A DNA stretch of 8,126 bases, taken from Chloroflexota bacterium (GTDB lineage Bacteria > Chloroflexota > Dehalococcoidia > Tepidiformales > Tepidiformaceae). Both the position numbers and the translations under genes were made by a program. A model generated the notes under the pieces. That model saw nothing but the letters and a program-made list of their open reading frames with translations. It made no database searches and was not told where the DNA came from. Positions 1 to 6,391 of the stretch are shown here, piece after piece (within the stretch, counting starts at the first letter, position 1; each line of letters starts with the position of its first letter). The stretch covers positions 1 to 8,126 of the forward strand of contig JANXYE010000556.1 of the NCBI GenBank assembly GCA_025350285.1, given 5' to 3'.

Positions 1-1
1 C

Positions 2-79
2 GCGCCAGCGCCGCCGCCGCAGTACGCCCCGCCGCCATCTCCGGCGCAGCCTGGCGGGGGCCAGTCGACCATCTTCTAA
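2..79 (+). CDS. C-terminal end of an unidentified proline-rich protein (5' truncated)
   Basis: An open frame enters from the left edge and stops at TAA (77-79). The visible 25 residues are almost entirely Ala, Pro, Gln and Gly, with a single Tyr, and end in GGGQSTIF. This is a low-complexity, probably disordered tail, so the family cannot be named from it. A convincing intrinsic terminator begins 25 bases after the stop, which supports this being a real gene end. Codon phase is fixed by the stop and by the absence of other stops back to base 2. Confidence 0.6.
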   Translation, partial: APAPPPQYAPPPSPAQPGGGQSTIF

Positions 80-103
80 GCGCTCGCACGTACGCGAACA
101 CGG

Positions 104-129
104 GGTCCGGCCGAAACGCCGGGCCTTTT
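104..129 (+). terminator. Rho-independent terminator of the truncated gene
   Basis: GGTCCGGC (104-111) pairs with GCCGGGCC (118-125) over eight base pairs, one of them a G-T wobble. The loop is CGAAAC, and TTTT (126-129) follows directly. It separates the upstream gene from the desulfurase, which therefore needs its own promoter. Confidence 0.8.
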
Positions 130-151
130 CGCCTCCTCGGCGTTCGCGTTC

Positions 152-160
152 TGCTACGAT
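152..160 (+). promoter_or_regulatory. Extended -10 promoter element of the cysteine desulfurase gene
   Basis: TGCTACGAT fits an extended -10 (TGnTAnnnT). Its last base lies seven bases before the GTG start at 168, which would place the transcription start at or next to the start codon. No clear -35 or Shine-Dalgarno sequence is visible. Together these suggest a leaderless message. This was read by eye, not mapped. Confidence 0.45.
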
Positions 161-167
161 CACGGGC

Positions 168-1358
168 GTGATCTACCTCGACCACGCCGCGACCACGCCA
201 GTCCTTCCGGTGGTACGAGAAGCCATGCTGCCGTTCTTCGGTGAGCGGTTCGGCAATCCCAGCGGCCTCTACGCCGCCGGCCGCGACGCCCAGGCGGCTG
301 TCGATGGCGCCCGGGCGATCGTCGCGAACTGCCTGAACGCGCGCCCCGCCGAGATCGTCTTCACGAGCGGAGGCACGGAGAGCATCAACTCGGCGATCCT
401 CGGCATCGCCTACGCCATGCGCCGCGCCGGCGCCGGCCACCACGTCATCACCACCGCTATTGAACACCACGCGGGCCTGCACGCCGCCCAATTCCTCGAG
501 GAACTGGGATTTGAAGTGACCTACGTGGGCTGCGATAGCAAGGGCAAGCTCGACCTCGCCGAGTTCGAGGCATCGCTCCGTCCCGGCACCGTCCTTGCCA
601 GCGTCATGCTCGCCAACAACGAAGTGGGCGCCATCCAACCCGTCGCCGAACTCTCCCGGCTCTTGCGCCGGTACGCGACCGCAAGCGGCCACCGCGTGCT
701 CCTCCACACCGACGCGGTCCAGGCCCCGGGCTGGCTCGAGATCGACGTGGAAGCGCTGGGCGTTGATGCTCTGAGTCTATCGGCGCACAAATTCGGCGGT
801 CCGAAGGGGACGGGCGTCTTCTACTTGCGCCGAGCGACCCCCTTCCGGCAGCTGCTCCACGGCGGCGGCCAGGAATCGCAGAAGCGCGCCGGCACCGAGA
901 ACGTTGCCGGGATAGCTGGGACGGCGGTCGCCCTCGAACTCGCCTCGACGGCCACGCTGGTCCGGTCCGAGCGGGTCCGTCTGCTCCGCGACCGGTTGCG
1001 TGACGGGATCCTTACCGCCGTCCCAGGCGCGCTCGGCAACGGCTGCCAGGTCGATTGCCTGCCGAACAACCTGAACGTCTCATTCCCCGGCATCGAAAGC
1101 GACCAACTCGTGGCGGCGCTCGATTCGCGGGGCATCGCCGCGAGCTCAGGGAGCGCCTGCTCGAACTCCACCTGGGAGCCCTCGCACGTGCTCATGGCCA
1201 TGGGCGTGCCCATCCGCCGCGCGGTGGCCAGTCTGCGCTTCAGCCTCGGGTCGGGTACGACGGAGGCCGAGGTCGCCGCCGTGCTCGCCATCATCCCGGA
1301 TGAAGTACGGCGCGTGGCGGCGATGAGTTCCGAGATTCGAGTTGTGAGTTCCGAGTGA
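168..1358 (+). CDS. Cysteine desulfurase, NifS/IscS type (class V aminotransferase fold)
   Basis: PLP-dependent enzyme of 396 residues, normal for the family, that converts L-cysteine to alanine and passes persulfide sulfur to Fe-S cluster or tRNA thiolation acceptors in the cytoplasm. The family signatures appear in order: N-terminal YLDHAATTP (3-11); SGGTES (67-72); IEHHA (98-102), with the His that stacks on PLP; ANNEVGAIQP (149-158); HTDAVQ (180-185), with the PLP-binding Asp182; SLSAHKFGGPKG, with Schiff-base Lys208; HGGGQE and RAGTEN (231-245); and SSGSACSNS, with catalytic Cys331. The GTG start gives the canonical N terminus directly. No scaffold gene (iscU/nifU) or mnmA is adjacent, so the acceptor is unknown and I give no symbol. 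The last ten residues come from a heptamer repeat and are not part of the fold. Confidence 0.95.
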   Translation: MIYLDHAATTPVLPVVREAMLPFFGERFGNPSGLYAAGRDAQAAVDGARAIVANCLNARPAEIVFTSGGTESINSAILGIAYAMRRAGAGHHVITTAIEHHAGLHAAQFLEELGFEVTYVGCDSKGKLDLAEFEASLRPGTVLASVMLANNEVGAIQPVAELSRLLRRYATASGHRVLLHTDAVQAPGWLEIDVEALGVDALSLSAHKFGGPKGTGVFYLRRATPFRQLLHGGGQESQKRAGTENVAGIAGTAVALELASTATLVRSERVRLLRDRLRDGILTAVPGALGNGCQVDCLPNNLNVSFPGIESDQLVAALDSRGIAASSGSACSNSTWEPSHVLMAMGVPIRRAVASLRFSLGSGTTEAEVAAVLAIIPDEVRRVAAMSSEIRVVSSE

Positions 1359-1359
1359 G
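1325..1359 (+). repeat. Degenerate GAGTTCC heptamer array at the 3' end of the desulfurase gene
   Basis: Five consecutive seven-base units are visible: GAGTTCC, GAGATTC, GAGTTGT, GAGTTCC and GAGTGAG. The array encodes the C-terminal residues SSEIRVVSSE and provides the TGA stop. A cleaner array of the related unit GAGTACC occurs at the end of the gene that stops at 2402. Confidence 0.75.
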
Positions 1360-1363
1360 TATT

Positions 1364-1432
1364 CGCCACAAAGACACAAAGGACACCAAGAGTTTCCTGG
1401 TGTCCTTCTGGGCGCTTCGTGTCTTCGCGGCG
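1364..1432. terminator. Long imperfect inverted repeat between convergent genes; likely bidirectional terminator or palindromic repeat
   Basis: The inner stem AAGGACACCA (1379-1388) pairs perfectly with TGGTGTCCTT (1398-1407) around a nine-base loop. The outer arm CGCCACAAAGACAC (1364-1377) pairs with GTGTCTTCGCGGCG (1419-1432) with two mismatches. Eleven bases (1408-1418) bulge on the right side. It fills most of the gap between the convergent desulfurase (ends 1358) and the minus-strand small gene (ends 1462), where a shared terminator is expected. There is no strong T tract, so an interspersed palindromic repeat is an equally good reading. Confidence 0.55.
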
Positions 1433-1461
1433 GAACGCGCCTCCCGCGGGCGGTCGGCCGG

Positions 1462-1692
1462 TTAGGTGGCCGTTTCGCAGGATGTACCCGCGCGTCCCCG
1501 GTTTGGCTGCCAGCGCACCCGCACCGAAACCTTCAGCGGGACGGCACTGGCGATGCGCGCCTGAAGCCCTCGACCAACGCCTTCCGCTCGCATCTGGCGC
1601 AGGGCTTGCGCCTTCATCCATCCGGCGGCGTGGGTCCGTTCGATCTCGGCCAGGCGGTACTGGAGTTCGTATTCGGTGGAAAGGTTAAACAT
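1462..1692 (-). CDS. Small hypothetical protein (76 aa), divergent from the CGNR regulator
   Basis: I do not recognise the family. The gene looks real: ATG at 1692 is preceded by GGGAGG with an eight-base spacer, and a near-consensus promoter lies upstream. The first 36 residues (MFNLSTEYELQ...) are charged and helix-like, rich in Glu, Arg, Gln and Leu. The second half is basic (Arg-rich) and ends RAGTSCETAT. There is no signal peptide or membrane segment, so a cytoplasmic location is likely. It is transcribed away from the zinc-finger regulator across a shared intergenic region with an inverted repeat, so it may be that regulator's target. Its 3' end faces the desulfurase across the hairpin. 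A small regulatory or nucleic-acid-binding protein is possible, but that is a guess from composition. Confidence 0.6.
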   Translation of the reverse strand: MFNLSTEYELQYRLAEIERTHAAGWMKAQALRQMRAEGVGRGLQARIASAVPLKVSVRVRWQPNRGRAGTSCETAT

Positions 1693-1700
1693 GGTGGGTG

Positions 1701-1706
1701 CCTCCC
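1701..1706 (-). promoter_or_regulatory. Strong Shine-Dalgarno sequence deciding the start of the small gene
   Basis: CCTCCC on the plus strand is GGGAGG on the coding strand, eight bases before ATG 1692. It is one of the clearest ribosome binding sites in the window and is the main reason to accept the 76-residue gene. Confidence 0.7.
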
Positions 1707-1725
1707 TTGGCTCTCTGATGTCACT

Positions 1726-1754
1726 AACCTACAAAACTCGAATGCAGGTGTCAA
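1726..1754 (-). promoter_or_regulatory. Sigma-70-type promoter of the small minus-strand gene
   Basis: On the minus strand, a perfect -35 TTGACA (1754-1749) is followed after 17 bases by -10 TAGGTT (1731-1726). The predicted transcription start is near 1719, giving a leader of about 27 bases that contains the Shine-Dalgarno sequence. The -35 lies inside the left arm of the inverted repeat, so a protein bound there would be expected to repress this promoter. Confidence 0.65.
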
Positions 1755-1784
1755 CACCATCTATCAATCTTTACCGGTGTTGAC
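1747..1784. promoter_or_regulatory. Inverted-repeat candidate operator in the divergent intergenic region
   Basis: GTCAACACC (1750-1758) and GGTGTTGAC (1776-1784) are perfect nine-base inverted copies, about 26 bases centre to centre. The left copy is itself nearly palindromic (GGTGTCAACACC, 1747-1758). Each copy contains a TTGAC core pointing outward: TTGACA toward the small gene and TTGACG toward the regulator gene. The element may therefore be two back-to-back -35 boxes, an operator for the adjacent CGNR protein, or both. No good -10 for the plus-strand gene was found at standard spacing. Confidence 0.5.
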
Positions 1785-1826
1785 GCGGCCGAGTCCGTTG
1801 TGGGAGGATTCACACGAGGTCCGAAA

Positions 1827-2402
1827 ATGGCCAATGACTTTCAGCCCGCGCCCGGCGACCTGGCGCTCATGCAACGCTTCCTCAACTCCGTAGAGTTCCC
1901 AGGCCGGCCGGACCGGCTTCGCGACACGGCCTCCACCGGCCGCTGGCTCCAGCAGAACGGCCTCGCGGCGGACGACACCGCCATCGAAGAGGAAGACCGC
2001 CTCCGCCTGGTCGCACTGCGTGACGCCCTGCGTTCGATGCTGCGCGGGAGCAACCGCGGAGCCGCCGATGCCGGCGCATTCGGCCGGATAAACGCCATCG
2101 CCGCCGAAACGCCGTTCGTTATCGAGCTACGCGACGGTCAGGCCGTGCTCCGGCCGCTTGGCAGCGGTATCGCCCGTGTGGTCGCTCAACTGATGGCAAC
2201 GATCCACGCCGGCATGCGTGACAGCGCCTGGCAACGGTTGAAGCTCTGCGCAAGCGAAGAGTGCCCGATGGCTTTCTACGACACCTCGAAGAACCGCTCC
2301 GGCGCCTGGTGCAGCATGGCCCAGTGCGGCAACCGGGCCAAAGTTCGGGCCTACCAGACGCGCAAACGGAGTACCGAGTACCGAGTACCGAGTACCGAGT
2401 AG
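1827..2402 (+). CDS. CGNR zinc-finger transcriptional regulator (ABATE domain plus CGNR motif)
   Basis: A 191-residue protein of the ABATE/CGNR family, regarded as DNA-binding stress or antibiotic-response regulators. Residues 1-130 form the helical ABATE-type domain, whose N terminus (PGDLALMQRFLNSVEF) matches the usual opening of the family. Residues 138-181 are the C-terminal zinc finger: Cys141-x4-Cys146, then Cys162-x4-Cys167, the latter directly followed by Gly-Asn-Arg of the eponymous CGNR, with a basic stretch (RAKVRAYQTRKR) after it. I chose ATG 1827 over the in-frame GTG at 1800 because GAGGT (1815-1819) lies seven bases upstream. It is divergent from the small gene and probably autoregulatory. 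The last ten residues (STEYRVPSTE) are encoded by a heptamer repeat and look like an appended tail. The inducer is unknown. Confidence 0.88.
   Translation: MANDFQPAPGDLALMQRFLNSVEFPGRPDRLRDTASTGRWLQQNGLAADDTAIEEEDRLRLVALRDALRSMLRGSNRGAADAGAFGRINAIAAETPFVIELRDGQAVLRPLGSGIARVVAQLMATIHAGMRDSAWQRLKLCASEECPMAFYDTSKNRSGAWCSMAQCGNRAKVRAYQTRKRSTEYRVPSTE
2369..2400 (+). repeat. GAGTACC heptamer tandem array at the 3' end of the CGNR gene
   Basis: About four and a half perfect copies of the seven-base unit GAGTACC run into the stop codon of the regulator, encoding STEYRVPSTE and part of the TAG stop. Because seven is not a multiple of three, the unit is open in all three frames on this strand, and the stop appears only where the array breaks off. 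The same unit type, more decayed, ends the desulfurase gene at 1325-1359. Confidence 0.85.
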
Positions 2403-2515
2403 CTTTTTCTTACCAAAGAGACCCACTTTGCGCCTTGATGTCGTGGTACCTGGGCGGCAAGCTCGTTGGCTTCCAAGGGGTGGCCAGTCCCGACGCCCGC
2501 GCCATGCCTGGAAAC

Positions 2516-2524
2516 TGGTAGAAT
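2516..2524 (+). promoter_or_regulatory. Extended -10 promoter element of the acyl-CoA synthetase gene
   Basis: TGGTAGAAT matches the extended -10 TGnTAnAAT. The predicted start of transcription is near 2531, leaving a leader of about 24 bases that contains GGAG (2543-2546), eight bases before ATG 2555. No convincing -35 was found at the usual spacing, which is acceptable for an extended -10 promoter. The rest of the 2403-2515 gap shows no gene. Confidence 0.5.
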
Positions 2525-2554
2525 CCGCGGCACTTCTCCTTTGGAGCGCCGAAA

Positions 2555-4123
2555 ATGTTGCTGCGCGATGTCCTCGCCCATGCCGTGAAGCTTTACCCCG
2601 AAAAGGTCGCCATCCTCGACGGCGACACGCGGTATACCTACCGCCAGGCATCGGAGCGCGTCCACCGGCTGGCCTCGGCGCTCCTCGCCCTTGGCCTGCA
2701 GCCGGGCGATAACATCGCCATCCTCGCGAACAACTCGCACCGCTATTGGGAGACGTACTTCGTCTGCGATATCGCCGGGATGCCGCTGGCGCCGCTGAAC
2801 ACCCGCCTCGCCGCCGCCGAGTTCGAATTCATCCTGAACGATGGCGAAGTGAAGGCGCTCATCCTCGGGCCGGAGTTTCTGCCTGTCTACGAACAGTTCA
2901 AGGACGGTGTGGCTGGCCTCAAACACGTCATCATGACCGAGGGCGAACCGCCCGCGGGTATGCTCGGCTACGACGCGATCGTCGCGGCGAATGATCCGCT
3001 GGACCACTCCGTCCGCGACTGGTCCGAAGACGACATGCTGGACCTCTGCTACACGGGCGGCACGACGGGCCTGCCGAAGGGCGTCATGCTCAGCCAGCGA
3101 AACGTCGTGTCCAACGCCGAGCACGCAATCATGACCTTCGGATTCGGCGACCAGGACACCTGGCTGCACGTCGCGCCGATGTTCCACCTGGCCGACGCCT
3201 GGGCCTGCTACGCGTTCACGATGGTTGGCGGCCGGCACGTCTTCATCCCGAGCTTCACGCCGCAGGGCACGCTGGCGGCCATCGAAGAGCATCAGGTCAC
3301 CAAAACGATCCTCGTCCCGACGATGATCAACTTCATCGTCAACTTCCCGAACGTGGCGAACTACGATTTGAGCAGCCTCGACACGGTCCTCTACGGGGCC
3401 TCGCCGATGCCGGTCGACCGCCTGCTCGCCGCCGTCAAGCTCTTCGGGCCGATCCTCCTGCAGGCCTACGGAATGACCGAGACGGCGCCGCTCGCGACGG
3501 CCTGGCAGAAGAGCTGGCTGAACTTCAGTGGCGGCGAGGTGGAGATGAAGCGTCTCGCGAGCTGTGGCCGCCAGATCTCCGGCGTCGAGGTGCGTGTCCT
3601 CGACCAGGAGACCGGCCGCGACGTACGCCCCGGCGAAGTCGGCGAACTCTGCATGCGCGGTCCGAACGTGATGCTCGGCTACTGGAAGCGCCCGAAGGAA
3701 ACCGCGGAGGCGCTGCGCGACGGCTTCATGCACTCTGGAGACGTGGCCATGATCGACAGCGAGAACTTCATCTACATCGTTGATCGCGCGAAGGACATGA
3801 TCATTTCCGGCGGCGAGAACATCTACTCAACGGAAGTGGAGAACGCCATCTTCGAGCACCCCGCCGTGCTCGAAGCGGCCGTGATCGGCGTGCCGGACGA
3901 GAAGTGGGGCGAAGCGGTGCTGGCGGTGGTCGTCCCCAAAGACGGCGTCACGGTCACGCCGGACGAGATCATCGAGCACTGCCGAACGCTCATCGCCGGG
4001 TACAAGTGCCCGAAGATCGTCGTCATCCGCCCGGAACCTCTGCCGAAGAGCGGCCCCGGCAAGATCCTGAAGACCGAGCTGCGGAAGCCCTACTGGGGCG
4101 ACAAGACGAAGAACGTGAACTGA
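2555..4123 (+). CDS. Fatty acyl-CoA synthetase / AMP-dependent CoA ligase (ANL superfamily)
   Basis: A 522-residue cytoplasmic or membrane-associated enzyme that activates a carboxylic acid with ATP to an acyl-adenylate and then forms the CoA thioester. The core motifs are intact and in order: phosphate-binding YTGGTTGLPKG (166-176), AYGMTET (304-310), HSGD (393-396), the nucleotide-ribose Asp410-Arg411, the hinge region KDMIISGGENIYSTEVE (413-429), and C-terminal PKSGPGKILK with the adenylation Lys503. Length and motif spelling match long- and medium-chain acyl-CoA ligases (FadD-like) rather than acetyl-CoA synthetase, which is about 650 residues. The chain length or aryl specificity cannot be read from sequence. 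ATG 2555 follows GGAG by eight bases. The gene stands alone, converging with the protease operon 43 bases downstream, so context does not reveal the substrate. Confidence 0.93.
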   Translation: MLLRDVLAHAVKLYPEKVAILDGDTRYTYRQASERVHRLASALLALGLQPGDNIAILANNSHRYWETYFVCDIAGMPLAPLNTRLAAAEFEFILNDGEVKALILGPEFLPVYEQFKDGVAGLKHVIMTEGEPPAGMLGYDAIVAANDPLDHSVRDWSEDDMLDLCYTGGTTGLPKGVMLSQRNVVSNAEHAIMTFGFGDQDTWLHVAPMFHLADAWACYAFTMVGGRHVFIPSFTPQGTLAAIEEHQVTKTILVPTMINFIVNFPNVANYDLSSLDTVLYGASPMPVDRLLAAVKLFGPILLQAYGMTETAPLATAWQKSWLNFSGGEVEMKRLASCGRQISGVEVRVLDQETGRDVRPGEVGELCMRGPNVMLGYWKRPKETAEALRDGFMHSGDVAMIDSENFIYIVDRAKDMIISGGENIYSTEVENAIFEHPAVLEAAVIGVPDEKWGEAVLAVVVPKDGVTVTPDEIIEHCRTLIAGYKCPKIVVIRPEPLPKSGPGKILKTELRKPYWGDKTKNVN

Positions 4124-4166
4124 AGGCGCGGCCCAGAGGGACTACGGCCAGGTTGCGCGGACAATC

Positions 4167-4676
4167 TCAGTTCATCGTGATTGTGACTGCGGAGGTTGCG
4201 TACACCCAGTACACCTTGAACTTGAACAGGCCGCCGAAATCGTTCAGGTAGCGGGGCGTCCCCGAAATGTATGAGAGCCAGCGCTGTCCGGCGTTATCGT
4301 ACTGGAGCACCTGTGTGTACTTGCCGCCGGCGTCGGCGAGCGCGTTCTTCACCTCTTTGGCCGTGCCCGTATACACGAAGTTGTTCCAGCCGGGCTTGAG
4401 TTCGATGGTGCGCCCGGGCGGCGGGTTCGGGTTCAGGGTGGCCACGTTCGCGGCCGCGCCATCGAGCCAGATAGCGTCGTATTGGGAGATCGCCGCGAGG
4501 TCGTTCACGTACGTTGGGACCGTTTTTGCGAAGTGGGCGTAGGAGCCCGCGCTATCGAGGAACGGCTTCTCCGGCTCCCAGCGGAGCACTTCGTTCCAGG
4601 TGTTTGGGACATCAGAGAGCGCTTGCGGCAGGGCGCCACCCGCAGCGAGAGCGGCGATGTTGCTCCATCTCCCGTT
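4167..4676 (-). repeat. Two tandem protein modules at the protease C terminus
   Basis: Residues 563-635 and 656-731 of the protease align without force. Both run from W-S/N-N (GRWSNI / GWNNF) through a Gly, a paired Ala-Leu (PQALSDV / KNALADA), N/K-x-V-L followed by a charged loop, then P-x-Y-x-N-D (TYVNDLAAI / RYLNDFGGL), ending in a Trp-containing strand (YDAIWLDG / YWVYAT). This is a diverged internal duplication, probably of a beta-rich surface-binding or spacer domain. It is visible only at protein level. Confidence 0.55.
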
Positions 4677-6362
4677 CAGCGCCTGCACGACGATCGCACC
4701 CGGCGCTGGCGAGACGCTTGAAACGTCGCGGTTCGGCAACGCCAGGCTTTCGTTGCGCCCGCCCCAGGTGAAGGTGGGCGACGCCGGCGCTCCGCCAACT
4801 GACAGTTGGACCGTGCGCCCTGGTGCGCCGCAGCCGGGATGTTCGGCGTTGGATTGCACCCGGATGGCGTAGCGCGCGACCGGTCCGAACGAATCGACCT
4901 TCGTCAGGCCGCAGTCGGTCCCGTTCACCGTGGCCCGCACCTCGGTCAGGTTGGGGACGTCCTTCCAGTCCTGCAGGGCCTCGCCGTTGATGGACATCGG
5001 CGTGCGCGCGACCGCGTCGCCGATGTTAATAATCCCGGCGCCCGCCCAGTTGCCCCCGTGTACGGCGGGCGGTGGGGAGGTCGCGGCGGCCTTCGCCACA
5101 GTGATGTAGTCCGTGGCGGCGAGACGGGGGTTGCGCGCCATCATGAGCGCGAACATGCCCGAGACCAGCGGCGCGGCGAAGCTCGTGCCCGCTTCGGCCG
5201 TGCCATATGGCGTGCTCGAGCCGAGGTCCGTCCGCGTGGTCCCGACGATGTTGACCCCGGGCGCCGCGAGCGTGATCGACGGCCCGTAGTTGCTGAATGT
5301 CGCCCATCCGCCTTGTGGGTTGGATGCCCCAACGGCGACCAGGTTCGGGAACTGGGTGTAGGCGGCCGGGTAGCCGGGGCTTACCTTCTGCGAATCGGGC
5401 GGGTGGTTGCCGGCCGCCGCCACGACGATGATCCCCTGGTTCGCGCAGTTCTGGATGGCGACGCGCAGCGCCTCAATATCGCCAACCGAACCCCCGGCTT
5501 CGCTGGAGAGGCTGAGGTTGATGATCTGCGCGCCGTTGAGCCGGGCATAGTCGATCCCCTTGGCCACCGTGAACATGGATTCTGTGAGTGGCGCGGCGCC
5601 GTTCGGCCCGCAATCGAGCACTTTCACCGTCATCAGCTTCACGTTCCAAGCTATGCCCGTGATACCGATGCCGTTGTTCCCGGCCGCGCCAATGATCCCG
5701 GACACGAGCGTGCCGTGGCTCTGGCGGTCGGAGCCGGGCTTGCCGTTGTCATCGAAGATCGCGCCGTTGCGGACGGACGAGGTGTAGCCACAGCCCTTTT
5801 GGTTGCGCGTGTCGAGATCGATGAACCGGCAGCCGAAGCGGTCGTCGATACAGCCGTTGGCGTCGTCGTCGATGCCGTCGCTTGTCGCGTCGTGCGTGTT
5901 CTCCCAGAGGCGGTCCCTGAACTCGGGGTGGTTGAGGTCGAGACCCGTATCGAGTACCGCGACCACGACGCTGGCCGAGCCGGTCGCCAGATCCCACGCG
6001 GCCGGGGCGTTGATCTGCGAGAGGTAGGAGGCCTGGTTCGCCTGGTAGAACGGATCGTCGGGGAGGGCCGCGGCGTAGGCCGGAGCATCGATATCCACCG
6101 AAAGCACGTCCGCGTTCGCCCGCAGTTCGGCTACGAAGTGGGCGGTGGTCATCCCGGCGGGCACGAGCAGCCGGCGGAAGCCTTCGTCTTCGAGCGAAAG
6201 GGCGGCGCCATCGGCGGATTGCGCCTGCAGGCGTTTGCTTTCGAACCGCACGACGACGGCCGCCGGGATGGAATCAGCGGGCTCGGGCGCGGCCGCGTAG
6301 GCAGCCGGCTGGAAGATGGCCGCGCTCATCAAGCAGAGGACGATAACGAAAAGGCGCCGCAT
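4167..6362 (-). CDS. Secreted S8 family (subtilisin-like) serine protease with C-terminal tandem modules
   Basis: A 731-residue exported endopeptidase. Residues 1-23 are a signal peptide (MRRLFVIVLC..., cleavage after AYA). Residues 33-100 look like a propeptide. The S8 domain (about 115-450) has all catalytic residues: Asp138 (AVLDTGLDLNHP), His216 (SHGTLVSG), oxyanion Asn319 (AAAGN) and Ser394 (GTSFAAPLVSG). An acidic loop, DGIDDDANGCIDD (163-175), resembles the calcium-binding insert of many secreted subtilases. The mature protein has several cysteines (171, 178, 191, 251, 306, 484, 511) that could form disulfides. Residues 563-635 and 656-731 are two related modules. No C-terminal membrane anchor or sorting motif is seen. 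I chose ATG 6362 because GGGAG (6376-6372) lies nine bases upstream and the signal peptide begins there. The alternative GTG 6395 (742 aa) would overlap the upstream stop as GTGA. Last gene of a three-gene unit. Confidence 0.93.
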   Translation of the reverse strand: MRRLFVIVLCLMSAAIFQPAAYAAAPEPADSIPAAVVVRFESKRLQAQSADGAALSLEDEGFRRLLVPAGMTTAHFVAELRANADVLSVDIDAPAYAAALPDDPFYQANQASYLSQINAPAAWDLATGSASVVVAVLDTGLDLNHPEFRDRLWENTHDATSDGIDDDANGCIDDRFGCRFIDLDTRNQKGCGYTSSVRNGAIFDDNGKPGSDRQSHGTLVSGIIGAAGNNGIGITGIAWNVKLMTVKVLDCGPNGAAPLTESMFTVAKGIDYARLNGAQIINLSLSSEAGGSVGDIEALRVAIQNCANQGIIVVAAAGNHPPDSQKVSPGYPAAYTQFPNLVAVGASNPQGGWATFSNYGPSITLAAPGVNIVGTTRTDLGSSTPYGTAEAGTSFAAPLVSGMFALMMARNPRLAATDYITVAKAAATSPPPAVHGGNWAGAGIINIGDAVARTPMSINGEALQDWKDVPNLTEVRATVNGTDCGLTKVDSFGPVARYAIRVQSNAEHPGCGAPGRTVQLSVGGAPASPTFTWGGRNESLALPNRDVSSVSPAPGAIVVQALNGRWSNIAALAAGGALPQALSDVPNTWNEVLRWEPEKPFLDSAGSYAHFAKTVPTYVNDLAAISQYDAIWLDGAAANVATLNPNPPPGRTIELKPGWNNFVYTGTAKEVKNALADAGGKYTQVLQYDNAGQRWLSYISGTPRYLNDFGGLFKFKVYWVYATSAVTITMN

Positions 6363-6391
6363 TGTGGGCCGCTCCCTGGTGTGGGTGCGCC

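Noticed and set aside
1780..1809. Plus-strand promoter for the CGNR gene with -35 TTGACG
   Set aside because: The -35 is good, but the bases at 16-19 spacing (GGAGGA, GAGGAT) make a poor -10, so I noted the -35 only inside the inverted-repeat entry.
1325..2400. CRISPR-like array or direct repeats of a mobile element formed by the two heptamer arrays
   Set aside because: The units are seven bases with no spacers, no transposase or cas gene is nearby, and no target-site duplication is visible.
2403..2515. Possible small gene or RNA between the CGNR gene and the ligase
   Set aside because: Only short frames without ribosome binding sites were found, and no strong hairpin beyond TTGGCTTCCAA, so nothing supports a feature apart from the downstream promoter.
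2351..3733. A 460-codon open frame on the minus strand opposite the acyl-CoA synthetase
   Set aside because: It is antisense to a gene with complete ANL motifs. The translation is Arg/His/Val/Asp-rich with no recognisable domain, and its end runs into the heptamer repeat.
4126..4158. Possible bidirectional terminator between the convergent ligase and protease genes
   Set aside because: Only GGCC/GGCC (4130-4133 with 4146-4149) and a bulged GCGC/GCGC extension pair, and no T tract follows on either strand. It is too weak to annotate.
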